Below, in pieces: positions 27,822 to 37,434 of a stretch of DNA of 64,000 nucleotides. The number at the start of each line of letters is the position of its first letter. Position 1 is the stretch's first letter. The DNA is from Proteiniphilum propionicum. GTDB taxonomy: Bacteria > Bacteroidota > Bacteroidia > Bacteroidales > Dysgonomonadaceae. Location: positions 3,080,501 to 3,144,500 of the forward strand of contig NZ_CP073586.1 of NCBI RefSeq assembly GCF_022267555.1, read 5' to 3'. The translations under genes and the position numbers were made by a program. The notes beneath the pieces were generated by a model that had not been told where the DNA came from, did no database searches, and saw only the letters and a list, made by a program, of their open reading frames with translations.

Positions 27822-29162
27822 TTACCTGCGGTTCCCGCTGGAACGCCCGCTGCTTCCACTTGAGCTCCGGCTACTACCTCCGCTGCTACTGCTGCTTCCA
27901 CCAAAAGAGCCTGATGATGAGCTTCTGCTTGGAGCAGAATAGCTGGATGAGCTCCTCTCGGATGAACTGCTTCTGGAGGGTGCGGAGTAACTTTCTCTTC
28001 TGCTGCTTGTTGAAGAGCTTCTGTTATATGAACTCGAAGGAGCTGATGAGCTTCTCTGATATGTTCTTGAAGGAGTAGTGGCGTTCCTCTCGTATGACCT
28101 GCCTGAACTTCTTCCGCTATTGTATTCATTCGACCAGGAAGATTCTGCCGATCTGTTGACTGAGCTCGATCGGGATGTGGTTCCGGAACGGTCTATTACG
28201 CGCCCTGTCCTGGAATCGTACATCCTGCCTGAATTGTCAATTATTCTGGTTCTCGGAGCAGTAGATGATCCTCTGTTGTTGAGGGAAGTTGCTGTTCTTC
28301 CCGATACGTTACTTCGAGTGGATGTTCCTGAAGATCTGCCCGATACTACACCGCGTGTTGACATGCCGGAATATCTGCCTGAGAGGCCTGCCGTTGCAGA
28401 AGATGCCCTGTTAGCTGAGCTTGTTCTGTAAACGCCTGTGCTTCTTCCCGATCGATTTCTGGTCAGGCTGCTATAAAATCCGTCATAAAATCCGTGAGTG
28501 TAGCCTCCTCCGTAATACCATGGATCGTACCATCCGCCGCCATAATACCAAGGCGAATACCATCTGTTGTACCATGGGCTGTGCCATCCGTACCACCCGC
28601 CGAAACCGTAATACCACGGATCGTACCATCCGCCGTAATACCACGGGCTATACCATCCGCCATAATACCATGGATCATACCAAGGGTAATACCAGCTGTT
28701 GTACCATGGATAATAAGAACCCCATCCCATACCAAGGTAAATATTGGTACCCAATCCGCGGTTATTATAACTTTCATATATATCATCACCTACATATACA
28801 ATAACTTCATCGGCACCTGTTATTTTGATGCTTGATTCCGGATCGTGAAAACGAACAATCCTATCTGTATATTCATAAGCTTCATATTCGCCGGAACTAT
28901 CTGTATCTGCAGGCTCACCGTTATTATAACTGCCTCGGCGATTGTATTCGTCTATATCTCTGCCGTTAGCTGTCACATCCATATTAGATGCCTTACCCTG
29001 AACAATCACTACTTTCTTTTTCTGTTGCTCCTTTTTCTCTTTTTGAACCTTTACCGGTTCATTCTGAGCAGGATCGGCATAAATATCATCCCATTCCTGG
29101 GCGAAACCAAAGAAGGGTACTGCGACCAGCAAAACCGCGAGCATTATTTTTTTAGCTTTCAT
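27822..29162 (-). CDS. Secreted low-complexity protein with WYxPWYYGG repeats and a Ser/Arg-rich tail
   Basis: Protein of 446 residues, not assigned to a named family. It has a signal peptide (MKAKKIMLAVLLVAVPFFGFAQ), a charged region with a Lys/Gln-rich stretch (40-50), a conserved-looking segment with ITGADEVIVYVGDDIYESY (115-132), then a Trp/Tyr/Pro/Gly block (about 150-222) built from about seven WY-x-PWYYGG units, and a C-terminal 215 residues made mostly of Ser, Arg, Gly, Thr and Asn. The DNA of the Trp/Tyr block is itself a degenerate tandem repeat. No membrane span after the signal. Composition suggests a surface or adhesive/structural protein, but that is inference. Long ORFs on the other strand here are shadows of the repeat. 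Confidence 0.8.
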   Translation of the reverse strand: MKAKKIMLAVLLVAVPFFGFAQEWDDIYADPAQNEPVKVQKEKKEQQKKKVVIVQGKASNMDVTANGRDIDEYNRRGSYNNGEPADTDSSGEYEAYEYTDRIVRFHDPESSIKITGADEVIVYVGDDIYESYNNRGLGTNIYLGMGWGSYYPWYNSWYYPWYDPWYYGGWYSPWYYGGWYDPWYYGFGGWYGWHSPWYNRWYSPWYYGGGWYDPWYYGGGYTHGFYDGFYSSLTRNRSGRSTGVYRTSSANRASSATAGLSGRYSGMSTRGVVSGRSSGTSTRSNVSGRTATSLNNRGSSTAPRTRIIDNSGRMYDSRTGRVIDRSGTTSRSSSVNRSAESSWSNEYNSGRSSGRSYERNATTPSRTYQRSSSAPSSSYNRSSSTSSRRESYSAPSRSSSSERSSSSYSAPSRSSSSGSFGGSSSSSGGSSRSSSGSSGRSSGNRR

Positions 29163-29490
29163 AGTTTCCCCTTTTTTATATTTGTTTGTAAATAATTTTT
29201 ATCTCTCACATTCTGAGACTAAAATTCATCTTAATAGTTTAATAGATAAATAATTTTTTTCGATGTTGTTTTAAAGTCCCGGAATTATCAATTTCATAGT
29301 TCAGCAATTTGAAAGAGGCGACTCTTAAGAACTTTTATCAATATATCCCTCACTAATTTTTAAGATGTGAACAGTGATAAAACGTTGCATGGAAACAGGT
29401 TAAAAAAACAAAAACACTCACCTGTAAAATTACAGTTTCTGCTCACCTGCATGGTTGTAAGTTGTCATTTTAATAACAAGTTGTACTTTA
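29163..29490. other. Gene-free stretch
   Basis: About 330 AT-rich bases between the Trp/Tyr-repeat protein gene and a metallo-hydrolase gene, both on the minus strand. It must hold the promoter of the former, but no clean -33/-7 pair was found. Nothing else recognised. Confidence 0.4.
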
Positions 29491-30249
29491 TCAGATCATG
29501 ACTTCCAACCCATCGTATGCAAAGAAAATGTTGGATGGTAGATCGCGCTCAACTTCCGCATGCAGTCCCATTTCATGACTCATATGTGTAAAAAAAGTGC
29601 TCCTTGCACCTGTACTCTTAGCTATCTCCAAAGCCTGCTCCAACGTAAGATGAGAAACGTGTTCCTTCTTCCTAAGTGCACTTATAACAAGCATATCCAA
29701 TCCCTGAAGTTTTTCATATTCCGGTTCGGGAATTGTTCTCACATCTGTCAGGTAAGCAAAATTGTGAATACGAAACCCCAGAATTGGCAACTTGTGATGC
29801 ATCACACGGATTGGAGTCACTTTTACATCTCCAATGTAAAAATCCTCATTATAATTAATTCTCCCTATTGTAATATCAGGCACACCGCCATATTTATGTT
29901 GTGTGAAGCAGTAGGGCATTCTATCCCTGATGGTATTCTCAAGATGCTCTTCCATATAAAGATTCACAGATCCGAAAACTGAGTATGGCCTAAGGTCGTC
30001 AATTCCCCCTACATGATCGTAATGTTCATGAGTGATAAGGAGGCCATCGATTTTCCCAAAAGGGAGGGGTAGCATCTGCTGCCTGAAATCGGGTGTACAG
30101 TCAATCACAATTACCTTGCCATCTACCTCAATCCACACGGATGCTCTAAGCCTCTTATCGCGTAAATCGGATGATCTGCAAACCTTGCACTTGCAACCAA
30201 TTTGTGGAACACCGGTTGAGGTTCCAGTACCTAAAAATATAACTCTCAT
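29491..30249 (-). CDS. MBL-fold metallo-hydrolase (PhnP / RNase Z-like)
   Basis: Protein of 252 residues with the metallo-beta-lactamase fold. It begins MRVIFLGTGTSTGVPQIGCKCKVC, in which the Cys-x-Cys-x-x-Cys is the extra zinc site typical of PhnP-like phosphodiesterases, and has THEHYDHVGG (the HxHxDH di-metal motif, about residues 79-86), later ligands at Asp in LTDVRT, and a final HMSHE. Such enzymes cleave cyclic phosphodiesters; the true substrate is unknown. The ATG at 30249 is taken over an upstream TTG, since the family begins here. Confidence 0.88.
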   Translation of the reverse strand: MRVIFLGTGTSTGVPQIGCKCKVCRSSDLRDKRLRASVWIEVDGKVIVIDCTPDFRQQMLPLPFGKIDGLLITHEHYDHVGGIDDLRPYSVFGSVNLYMEEHLENTIRDRMPYCFTQHKYGGVPDITIGRINYNEDFYIGDVKVTPIRVMHHKLPILGFRIHNFAYLTDVRTIPEPEYEKLQGLDMLVISALRKKEHVSHLTLEQALEIAKSTGARSTFFTHMSHEMGLHAEVERDLPSNIFFAYDGLEVMI

Positions 30250-30357
30250 ATAATTATCACACAAAAAGCTACCACATTATAGAAAATAACGGGCAGCTTT
30301 TATTTATACATTGTCAGAACAAAGCCGGCAGATAAGCGTAGGTCCTATGGCTTAAGA

Positions 30358-30870
30358 TTAGTACTCTCTTTCCAGAATCCAGAGATCATTGAAAGGGACC
30401 CCATAGGTTCTTCTCAGATAATCGGTGCTTCCTTTTGCAGAATAAGTACTGTAAATCTCGTCACGCCTGGCTGCTGCCTGATCCTTATTGTCATAACTGG
30501 CAACGATTACACGGTACATTCCCTGTTCATTTTGAGCCAGAATCACGTTATAGCCTTCGTTTTCCATACGTGCCTTCAGTGATTCGGCATTCAGCTTCAC
30601 GCTTAATGAGGCAATTACCACACTAAATTTTTTCAATCCTGCAGCATCGGTCGGGTAAACAGGTTCTACTTTTTCTTTTCTTACCGAAACCTCCACTGGA
30701 GGAAGAGGGCTAGCATCTTTTACAACCACTGCGGGCTGAGATGCAGTCTGCTGCATTTCTCTCTCTTTTGCGGCCTCATAAACTTGCTTATAAGCACTTT
30801 GTTTAGGTTTGCAGGATGTTCCTAAAACCAGCAGGGCGGCTAAAACCAATGCGAAATGGAATCTTTTCAT
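30358..30870 (-). CDS. SPOR-domain lipoprotein
   Basis: Lipoprotein of 170 residues with lipobox LGTSC (Cys20), a linker rich in Pro, Val and Lys (about 30-80), and a C-terminal SPOR domain (about 80-155: KFSVVIASLSVKLNAESLKARMENEGYNVILAQ then YRVIVASYDNKDQAAARR). SPOR domains bind denuded peptidoglycan glycan strands, often at the division septum, so it is probably an outer-membrane lipoprotein attached to the cell wall. The last 15 residues (NDLWILEREY) are conserved in Bacteroidota homologues as far as I recall. A -7-like box, TATCTTTG, is at 30977-30984 on the minus strand. Confidence 0.88.
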   Translation of the reverse strand: MKRFHFALVLAALLVLGTSCKPKQSAYKQVYEAAKEREMQQTASQPAVVVKDASPLPPVEVSVRKEKVEPVYPTDAAGLKKFSVVIASLSVKLNAESLKARMENEGYNVILAQNEQGMYRVIVASYDNKDQAAARRDEIYSTYSAKGSTDYLRRTYGVPFNDLWILEREY

Positions 30871-31029
30871 TCGTGTTCAGTATTTGTTAATTGTTCACTA
30901 CTTATAGTCGTTTCTCTTGATGGCATACTGGCAAGTCAACTTGTTTTCTGCACATTGCTTTACGTTATTATTTATACAAAGATAATAAAGATGCCGCTTA
31001 TTGTACATTTGTGATTGTGAAAATAATTT

Positions 31030-31056
31030 AAATAGAGCCACCAGGTGGCTCCATTT
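31030..31056 (-). terminator. Terminator-like hairpin downstream of the DUF4382 gene
   Basis: GAGCCA (31035-31040) pairs with TGGCTC (31046-31051) around CCAGG, extended by AAAT/ATTT outside one mismatch. It lies 94 bases past the stop codon of the DUF4382 gene; the stem is GC-rich and flanked by A/T tracts. Confidence 0.5.
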
Positions 31057-31149
31057 AATCATTTCAGCATGTATTTAATATTTACACTCCTCATTCCTGT
31101 TCTTTTCGTAATGGAATATCTCCTAAGTTAAGCATCTCTGGCAATGAAG

Positions 31150-31959
31150 TCAGACAGGTTTCAATCGAACTGGTTTAGGCCTTATTTCAGTTATTTGTCC
31201 CTGAACAATGGTGTCGGTGAAAACCGTATCACGGTAGTTAGCCAGTGGATTAGCGATCATATGTACCTCCCATGTCCCTTCTGCCAGGCCTGTAAACATA
31301 AACATACCATCTGCTTCGGGAAGTGTCATGAAAGTATCTGTATCATGCACCACAGCTATGAATGCAGCAGCTTCAACTGGTTCCACAAATCCACGCAACT
31401 TACCTCCGAATGTTTCAGAAAATGCCCTTGCCACTGGATATATAAAATAGTTTCCGTTCAATTCACGTACAGACAGAGAGGCGTTTACATCAATAACAAT
31501 ACTGGATATTATATTTGCATAGAGCTCTGCATTAACATTATCTATAATTATCCCTTCCCTTATTTCGGGTGGCAGCTGCAGCGATATTGACTGTGAAGTA
31601 TTGGAAATCATCCTGCTATTACTTCCGGGTATAAGTTTTATTTTTTGAAGTACTCCCCCCGCAGGAATGTACTGTTCCGCAAGCAAGACAGTTCTGCCGT
31701 TCATCAGTTTAAACAAGTTGTATTCACTTCCCTGAAAGCTGACAGGTATCCATTCGCCTTTACTGTTTTTAGAATCGTTGACAAACACCTCTATCCCATT
31801 TATATCAAGATAAAGCTCTTTAATGACAGGAGAAGCAGCATCAGTAAGCTTGATTCGCAGCCATGCGGCATTCTCACCGGGGTCATTATTCTGACAAGCA
31901 GTGATAAGCAGCAGTAAAAGAGCAACCAACAAACTATTTTTAATTGCGTTAAACAGCAT
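31150..31959 (-). CDS. DUF4382 lipoprotein
   Basis: Lipoprotein of 269 residues starting MLFNAIKNSLLVALLLLLITAC with the acylated Cys at 22. Residues about 30-150 match DUF4382 (AWLRIKLTDAASP-x-IKELYLDINGIEVF, then LLAEQYIPAGGVLQKIKLIPG), and residues 180-269 look like a carboxypeptidase-regulatory-like Ig domain (GGKLRGFVEPVEAAAFIAV, then MFMFTGLAEGTWEVHM). An earlier in-frame TTG (32055) would bury the signal sequence and is rejected. Probably displayed at the outer membrane; function unknown. Confidence 0.85.
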   Translation of the reverse strand: MLFNAIKNSLLVALLLLLITACQNNDPGENAAWLRIKLTDAASPVIKELYLDINGIEVFVNDSKNSKGEWIPVSFQGSEYNLFKLMNGRTVLLAEQYIPAGGVLQKIKLIPGSNSRMISNTSQSISLQLPPEIREGIIIDNVNAELYANIISSIVIDVNASLSVRELNGNYFIYPVARAFSETFGGKLRGFVEPVEAAAFIAVVHDTDTFMTLPEADGMFMFTGLAEGTWEVHMIANPLANYRDTVFTDTIVQGQITEIRPKPVRLKPV

Positions 31960-31991
31960 AAGAAGTTGTTTATTTAAACATTTATAAAACA

Positions 31992-32024
31992 CAAAGGTAA
32001 ATAAATTCACTATCAGGAAGCAAA
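31992..32024 (-). promoter_or_regulatory. Promoter of the DUF4382 gene
   Basis: Minus strand TTTG (32021-32024), a 21-base spacer, TACCTTTG (31992-31999); the ATG follows 32 bases later. Both boxes match the Bacteroidota consensus. Confidence 0.6.
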
Positions 32025-32405
32025 AAAAAAAACTATAGTACCCCCAATTAGGCAAATTTAATACATTATACGATATGGAGTCGATGTTTTTGTTTAAAAA
32101 ACCTATATAAAACTTACCGGGAAAGTTGCACTTCTAAATTGAACTTAGCCTATATATCAGTAAATTAAATGTATTTTCAAATTATCTGGTTAGAAAATGC
32201 GGGAATTTCAGATATAAACAAACAAAAGCTTTTCTAATATGTTATATATTCAGTTTTCACATATGTTGGTGTTACCGCAAATCATTTCACTGGCAATGTT
32301 TTGGGTCAGATGTAAGAAGGCAATAGATGAAATAGCAGAACGTTTTTCATTTGACAGTAGCATTAAAGCATAGTTAAACACCTTATATTTAGATATATAT
32401 ATCGT
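32025..32405. other. Gene-free stretch between divergent lipoprotein genes
   Basis: About 380 AT-rich bases. It must contain the promoter of the plus-strand lipoprotein at 32406; no strong -33/-7 pair was identified, and no ORF or repeat. Confidence 0.4.
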
Positions 32406-33014
32406 ATGAGTAAATTAGTACTTTACCTGATTACTGTTTTTTCGATACTTTCCTTTTCAGTTGCATGCAACCGGCAGCAAAAAAGCAAAAGTCATCTTGA
32501 CTCACCCGGATCAACTGCCGGGGTAATATCTGACAACCCTGCTGTTAAAGAACGTATCGCTATGGAAATGCATGAAAAGCTAATGACCTATTTTAGTCCT
32601 GACTGGATGGAAAGAGAGTCGGATCCCGATCTTTATCCCGATTACTACGGTGGCTCATTTATTGACAACAGCGGCACTTTTGTTATTGCCGTAACAGCAA
32701 ACAGAGAGGAGAGCAGGGAGAGGCTTTCAAAGGTTCTTGGTTCTGACGATTTCAAAATAGAGGTTGTTCAATATTCCTACCGGCAGATGATGCAGGTAAT
32801 GGACAAAATTGATGAATTTCTTGTAAACAAATCTATTCCCGAAGATCATCCCGTGATGGTGCATTTTGCAGGAGCCTATCCCGATGTTATGATAAACCGC
32901 GTAAAAGTAATTCTTACGGAAGTGAATGATCAGGTAATAAATAGATTCAAAAAAGACATTTCCAACTCTCCACTTGTGGTTTTCGAGAAAGGGGAAATGC
33001 CTTCTTTAATGTAG
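32406..33014 (+). CDS. Hypothetical lipoprotein
   Basis: Protein of 202 residues, family not recognised. The N terminus MSKLVLYLITVFSILSFSVAC gives a lipobox (SVAC) with Cys21. The mature part has a polar linker, then about 150 residues of mixed alpha/beta with MHEKLMTYFSPDWMERESDPDLYPDYYGG and a segment of FVIAVTANREESRERL followed by VVQYSYRQMMQVMDKIDEFL, suggesting a small ferredoxin-like or peptidase-inhibitor-like fold. It converges on gcvP with 22 bases between the stop codons. Probably anchored in the cell envelope. Confidence 0.75.
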   Translation: MSKLVLYLITVFSILSFSVACNRQQKSKSHLDSPGSTAGVISDNPAVKERIAMEMHEKLMTYFSPDWMERESDPDLYPDYYGGSFIDNSGTFVIAVTANREESRERLSKVLGSDDFKIEVVQYSYRQMMQVMDKIDEFLVNKSIPEDHPVMVHFAGAYPDVMINRVKVILTEVNDQVINRFKKDISNSPLVVFEKGEMPSLM

Positions 33015-33036
33015 TTTGCACTGTTATCACTTAACC

Positions 33037-35889
33037 TCAGCCCAGACAGAGGCAAGGGACAAGATTTCTGTCGCCGTAGGCATTATCCACACGTGCTACA
33101 TTTACCCAGAATTTGTTCTCAGCAACAAACGGCAATGGATATGCAGCCTTACTCCTTGAGTAAGCATGCTTCCATTCATCGGCCACCACCTCGTATTCAG
33201 GATGTGGAGCATTCACAAGTACATTATCCTCCGGGCTATACTCACCGCGTGATACTTCCAATACTTCAGTGTGGATCTGCAGCATAGCCTCCACAAACCG
33301 GTCCAGCTCCGACAGGCTTTCACTTTCTGTAGGCTCCACCATAAGTGTTCCATGCACCGGAAACGAGAGCGTAGGGGCATGATAACCATAGTCGATAAGT
33401 CGCTTGGCTATATCAGTCTCGGTTATCCCTGATATCTCTTTCAGGCCCCGACAGTCAAGAATAAGCTCGTGTCCTACCCTTCCCTGTGCTCCGCGATATA
33501 CAATTCCATATATATCGTTCAACCGTTCGGCCAGGTAATTTGCATTTAAAATTGCAGCTTCTGTGGCCTCCTTCAGACCGTCTGCACCCATCATACGAAT
33601 ATATGCATATGTGATTTCAAGTACGCCTGCACTGCCGTAAGGTGCTGCAGAAACCGTATTTGTATCTGATTGAAACATCACCGGATGGCCAGGAAGGAAC
33701 TGAACCAGGTGTTCAGCCACGCATATAGGCCCCACCCCTGGTCCGCCTCCACCGTGTGGAATTGCAAAAGTCTTATGCAGATTGAGGTGGCATACATCTG
33801 CACCTATAGTACCCGGGTTGGTGAGTCCAACCTGAGCGTTCATATTGGCACCGTCCATATATACCTGTCCACCTGCTTCGTGAATAAGACGGCACATCTC
33901 TCTTATCTCAGTCTCAAATATTCCATGGGTAGAAGGATAGGTGATCATATATGCAGCCAGCTCATCTTTATATTGTTCAACCTTTTGGCGCAAGTCGTCC
34001 ATATCAACGTTCCCTTTCGGATCACTTGCAACCGTAACCGGTATGAAACCGGCCTGTACCGAGCTGGCAGGGTTTGTACCGTGTGCCGAAGCAGGGATAA
34101 GCACCACCTTACGGTGCCCCTCGCCAATACTTTCAAGATAAGCAGCAATAGTAATCAGTCCCGTGTATTCTCCGGCAGCTCCGGAATTTGGCTGAAGGCT
34201 TGTAGCAGCAAACCCGGTGATCTCTGAGAGCATCCTCTCCAGCTCCTCAATTATCTGTATATATCCACCCGCCTGTTCTACAGGGGCATAGGGATGAATA
34301 CGCTGAAGTTCGGTAAAGCCCAAGGGCAGCATCTCAGAGGCAGCGTTCAGCTTCATCGTACATGATCCGAGTGAGATCATGGAGTGTGCCAGAGAGATGT
34401 CTTTCCTTTCCAGCCTTTTAATGTAGCGCATAAGCTCTGTCTCTGTATGGTAACTGTTAAAGGTAGGATGAGCAAGGAACTCCGAACTTCTGAGCTGCTC
34501 AGCTTTCAGGGTTATTTTTTCCGGCAGTTCATCTATCATAAACACTTTTGAGCTTCCTGCAGCCATTGCGAACACAGCCAGCAGTTCATGCACACGGTAA
34601 CTGTTTGTAGTTTCATCAATACTGATACCTATCTCCCCGCCTTTGAAGTAACGCAGGTTGATTGCTCTCATTTCGGCGTTATCACGAATATCCTGTGACG
34701 TGATGCCTTCGGGCAGGCCAACCTTTAGTGTATCAAAATATGTTTCATTGAGTTGTGTATATCCCATTGACACGAGCTCATCACTCACATGTGAAGTTGT
34801 TGAATGAATGCGGCGGGCAATCTTTTTTAACCCCTCCGGCCCATGATAAACGGCATAAAACGACGACATTGTAGCCAGAAGAGCCTGGGCCGTGCATATG
34901 TTCGAGGTTGCCTTTTCCCTTTTTATATGCTGCTCACGCGTCTGGAGCGCCAAGCGCAGGGCCTCTTTCCCATAGACATCTTTTGATATTCCGATAATAC
35001 GTCCCGGGATGGAGCGTTTATATTCATTTCTGGTAGCAAAAAAGGCAGCTGAAGGCCCCCCGTAGAACATTGGAATACCAAAACGCTGACTGCTGCCAAA
35101 GGCAATATCAGCACCCCATTCTCCCGGAGGAGTAATCATCACAAGTGCCATCAGGTCGGTAGCCACAGCAACCATGCAATCGGCAGCGTGTGCCTTTTCC
35201 ACAAACGTACGGTAATCATCCACGTTCCCATTGCTGTTTGGGTACTGAATTATAGCGCCAAAGAAAGATTTTTCTAAAGAGACAGTTCTGAAATCGCCAG
35301 TAACTATCTCAATACCTCTATATTTCATTCGCGTTTTTAGCACGGCAAGAGTTTGCGGGAAGATATTTTCATCGACGAAGAGTGTATCTGCATTATTCCT
35401 GACCTGGCCGCGGCTTCGTAATGAATGCATCATAGTAGCTGCTTCTGCGGCTGCAGTAGCCTCATCAAGCAACGAACAGTTTGAGAGCGGTAATGCCGTT
35501 AGTTCACTTACCATTGTCTGAAAGTTGAGCAGTGCTTCCAGGCGGCCCTGTGATATCTCAGCCTGATAAGGTGTGTATGAGGTGTACCAAACGGGGTTTT
35601 CAAACACATTGCGGTATATAGCCGCAGGAGTAACAGTATCATACCATCCCATACCGATGTAAGATGTGAAAATACGGTTTTGAGATGCTATCTGAGCAAT
35701 CTCTTCGGCATACTCCGCTTCCGATAGAGCCTTGGGCAGCGACAGAGGCTCCGCCAAACGTATATCCGAGGGAATTGCCTGATTTATAAGTTCTTCCATA
35801 GACGACAATCCTATTACTCCCAACATCTTTTTTTTATCGGCCTCATTGATACCGATATGGCGGTTTTTAAATTGTTCCATTTCCATCAT
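33037..35889 (-). CDS. gcvP: Glycine dehydrogenase (decarboxylating), P protein
   Basis: PLP enzyme of the glycine cleavage system: decarboxylates glycine and loads the aminomethyl group onto the lipoyl H protein. The 950-residue protein is the fused, homodimeric form, with both halves present. The catalytic PLP lysine is Lys706 in LNLHKTFAIPHGGGGPG, a family signature; the N-terminal half has YTPYQAEISQGRLEALLNFQTM and the second half SLGSCTMKLNAASEM. gcvT and gcvH are not nearby. Start ATG at 35889 (MMEMEQFKNRHIGINEADK); Met4 is an alternative. Confidence 0.98.
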   Translation of the reverse strand: MMEMEQFKNRHIGINEADKKKMLGVIGLSSMEELINQAIPSDIRLAEPLSLPKALSEAEYAEEIAQIASQNRIFTSYIGMGWYDTVTPAAIYRNVFENPVWYTSYTPYQAEISQGRLEALLNFQTMVSELTALPLSNCSLLDEATAAAEAATMMHSLRSRGQVRNNADTLFVDENIFPQTLAVLKTRMKYRGIEIVTGDFRTVSLEKSFFGAIIQYPNSNGNVDDYRTFVEKAHAADCMVAVATDLMALVMITPPGEWGADIAFGSSQRFGIPMFYGGPSAAFFATRNEYKRSIPGRIIGISKDVYGKEALRLALQTREQHIKREKATSNICTAQALLATMSSFYAVYHGPEGLKKIARRIHSTTSHVSDELVSMGYTQLNETYFDTLKVGLPEGITSQDIRDNAEMRAINLRYFKGGEIGISIDETTNSYRVHELLAVFAMAAGSSKVFMIDELPEKITLKAEQLRSSEFLAHPTFNSYHTETELMRYIKRLERKDISLAHSMISLGSCTMKLNAASEMLPLGFTELQRIHPYAPVEQAGGYIQIIEELERMLSEITGFAATSLQPNSGAAGEYTGLITIAAYLESIGEGHRKVVLIPASAHGTNPASSVQAGFIPVTVASDPKGNVDMDDLRQKVEQYKDELAAYMITYPSTHGIFETEIREMCRLIHEAGGQVYMDGANMNAQVGLTNPGTIGADVCHLNLHKTFAIPHGGGGPGVGPICVAEHLVQFLPGHPVMFQSDTNTVSAAPYGSAGVLEITYAYIRMMGADGLKEATEAAILNANYLAERLNDIYGIVYRGAQGRVGHELILDCRGLKEISGITETDIAKRLIDYGYHAPTLSFPVHGTLMVEPTESESLSELDRFVEAMLQIHTEVLEVSRGEYSPEDNVLVNAPHPEYEVVADEWKHAYSRSKAAYPLPFVAENKFWVNVARVDNAYGDRNLVPCLCLG

Positions 35890-35980
35890 AATGAAATATA
35901 CAGGTAAAATCTGTTTTTATATTATTGTTTATTATTAATAATTCTCGCTTCATGCAATAAATTAATTTTCACTTAAGGTG

Positions 35981-36634
35981 TCAGGTTGCAATTCCTGCAA
36001 AAGAGTTGTTCTTTTTTTCGAACCCTATTGTAGTAGCAGGCCCGTGACCGCAATAGACGACTGTTTCGTCAGGCAGCGAGAATAGTTTTGAATGAATACT
36101 ATCAAGAAGCTCGTCATAACTGCCCCCGGGGAGATCGGTACGTCCAATGCTTGTGTAAAAGAGAGCATCTCCGCTGAAGACGCATCCTGCATCTTCACTG
36201 TAGAACACTACACTACCGGGTGAATGGCCTGGTGTATGTATCACCTTCAGTGATTGATTTCCAAAAGCGATAATATCCTGGTCATTAAGGTAATTTCCAA
36301 TTTCAGGTTTATAATTTGAGTTTGAGTTAGGAATTCCAAACAGTCGTAATTGTCCTGGTATATCATTAAGCAAAAATTCATCAGCTTTGTGACACTCAAG
36401 AGTGAGTTCAAACTGTGAAGCAAGTGTGTTTACACCGAAAATATGATCGAAATGTAGATGTGTGTTCAGCAGGTGTTTTACCACAAAGTCATGGTCGAAA
36501 AGATAATTAAGCAATATCTCCTTCTCATCAGCATAAAAACAGGCTGCATCAATTACTACGCACTCTTTTGTTTCGTCTGACAAAACGTATGTATTCACTC
36601 CCAGTGGATTAAATTCGAATGTTTTTATCTTCAT
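35981..36634 (-). CDS. MBL-fold metallo-hydrolase (glyoxalase II-like)
   Basis: Protein of 217 residues with the di-zinc site THLHFDHIFG (about residues 58-67), HTPGHSPGSVVF (His near 134), SGDALF and a final YCGHGPATTIG. Layout and length fit the small hydroxyacylglutathione-hydrolase-like family, commonly thioester hydrolases or unknown. The start MKIKTFEFNPLGVNTYVLSDE is typical. A -7-like box, TATATTTG on the minus strand, lies at 36683-36690. Independent of gcvP, 92 bases downstream on the same strand. Confidence 0.9.
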   Translation of the reverse strand: MKIKTFEFNPLGVNTYVLSDETKECVVIDAACFYADEKEILLNYLFDHDFVVKHLLNTHLHFDHIFGVNTLASQFELTLECHKADEFLLNDIPGQLRLFGIPNSNSNYKPEIGNYLNDQDIIAFGNQSLKVIHTPGHSPGSVVFYSEDAGCVFSGDALFYTSIGRTDLPGGSYDELLDSIHSKLFSLPDETVVYCGHGPATTIGFEKKNNSFAGIAT

Positions 36635-36813
36635 ACAAATAAGATCAATATCCGTTCAATTCTCAAAGCGAAATTCTTACCACAAATATAAAGCTTTCTT
36701 TTGAATTTACCGGTTTTAAGCTAAAGATAAAATATTCAACATGTAGGGAAGGGCGCTTTTGCTTTTTGTACAGTATTTCAACCTGTGATGATTAAAGAAA
36801 GATAAAACATTCA

Positions 36814-37434
36814 TCAGATAGGGACATATACCAATTTCTTCGTTTCAAAAAAAGGCTCTGAAAAATAGTCAGAAAGAGAGACTACTTCTGCAATCCTTTT
36901 AAAAGGGTGCAGTTCGGCTGTCAGGTCGCCACCTTTCAGGGAAAAGGCCCCGTTAGGAAGTGCATTTATATGTTCTTTGGAGATATTTTTGCGTGTAAGC
37001 CTTATAAGTTCCGGCAACGGCATCACTGCGCGGCTCACGATATAATGGAACTTCCGTTTCTCATCTTCAACCCGCGAATGTATGACATCTACATTTGCTA
37101 ATCCCAACGACTTTGATACTTCGGCCGCCACCCTGATCTTTTTTCCTATACTGTCGAGAAGTAAAAATTGCACATCCGGGAAAAGAATGGCCAGTGGTAT
37201 TCCCGGGAAACCTCCTCCAGTGCCCACATCCATAATGAACGTACCAGGTGCGAAGGATGTGTATCTGGCAATGGCCAGTGAATGCAACACATGATGCAGA
37301 TAGAGATTATCAATATCTTTGCGGGATATCACATTAATCTTGGCGTTCCAGTCAGAATAGAGCCCGAAAAGAGCATCAAACTGTTTTTTCTGATTATCTG
37401 CAAGATACGGGAAATAGGCCTCAATAATCTTCAC
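36814..37434 (-). CDS. rsmG: 16S rRNA (guanine527-N7)-methyltransferase RsmG
   Basis: Methylates N7 of G527 in 16S rRNA using SAM. The 206-residue protein has NVISRKDIDNLYLHHVLHSLA, the SAM-binding MDVGTGGGFPGIPLAI (about 69-84) and LDSIGKK. The start codon is GTG at 37434, overlapping the upstream stop as GTGA (4 bases), which signals translational coupling to the DUF3298 gene; no better ATG exists near the conserved N terminus. Confidence 0.95.
   Translation of the reverse strand: MKIIEAYFPYLADNQKKQFDALFGLYSDWNAKINVISRKDIDNLYLHHVLHSLAIARYTSFAPGTFIMDVGTGGGFPGIPLAILFPDVQFLLLDSIGKKIRVAAEVSKSLGLANVDVIHSRVEDEKRKFHYIVSRAVMPLPELIRLTRKNISKEHINALPNGAFSLKGGDLTAELHPFKRIAEVVSLSDYFSEPFFETKKLVYVPI

Noticed and set aside
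27800-28804. Several long frames opposite or overlapping the Trp/Tyr-Ser/Arg protein
   Set aside because: Artefacts of low-complexity DNA; only the frame with a signal peptide is coherent.
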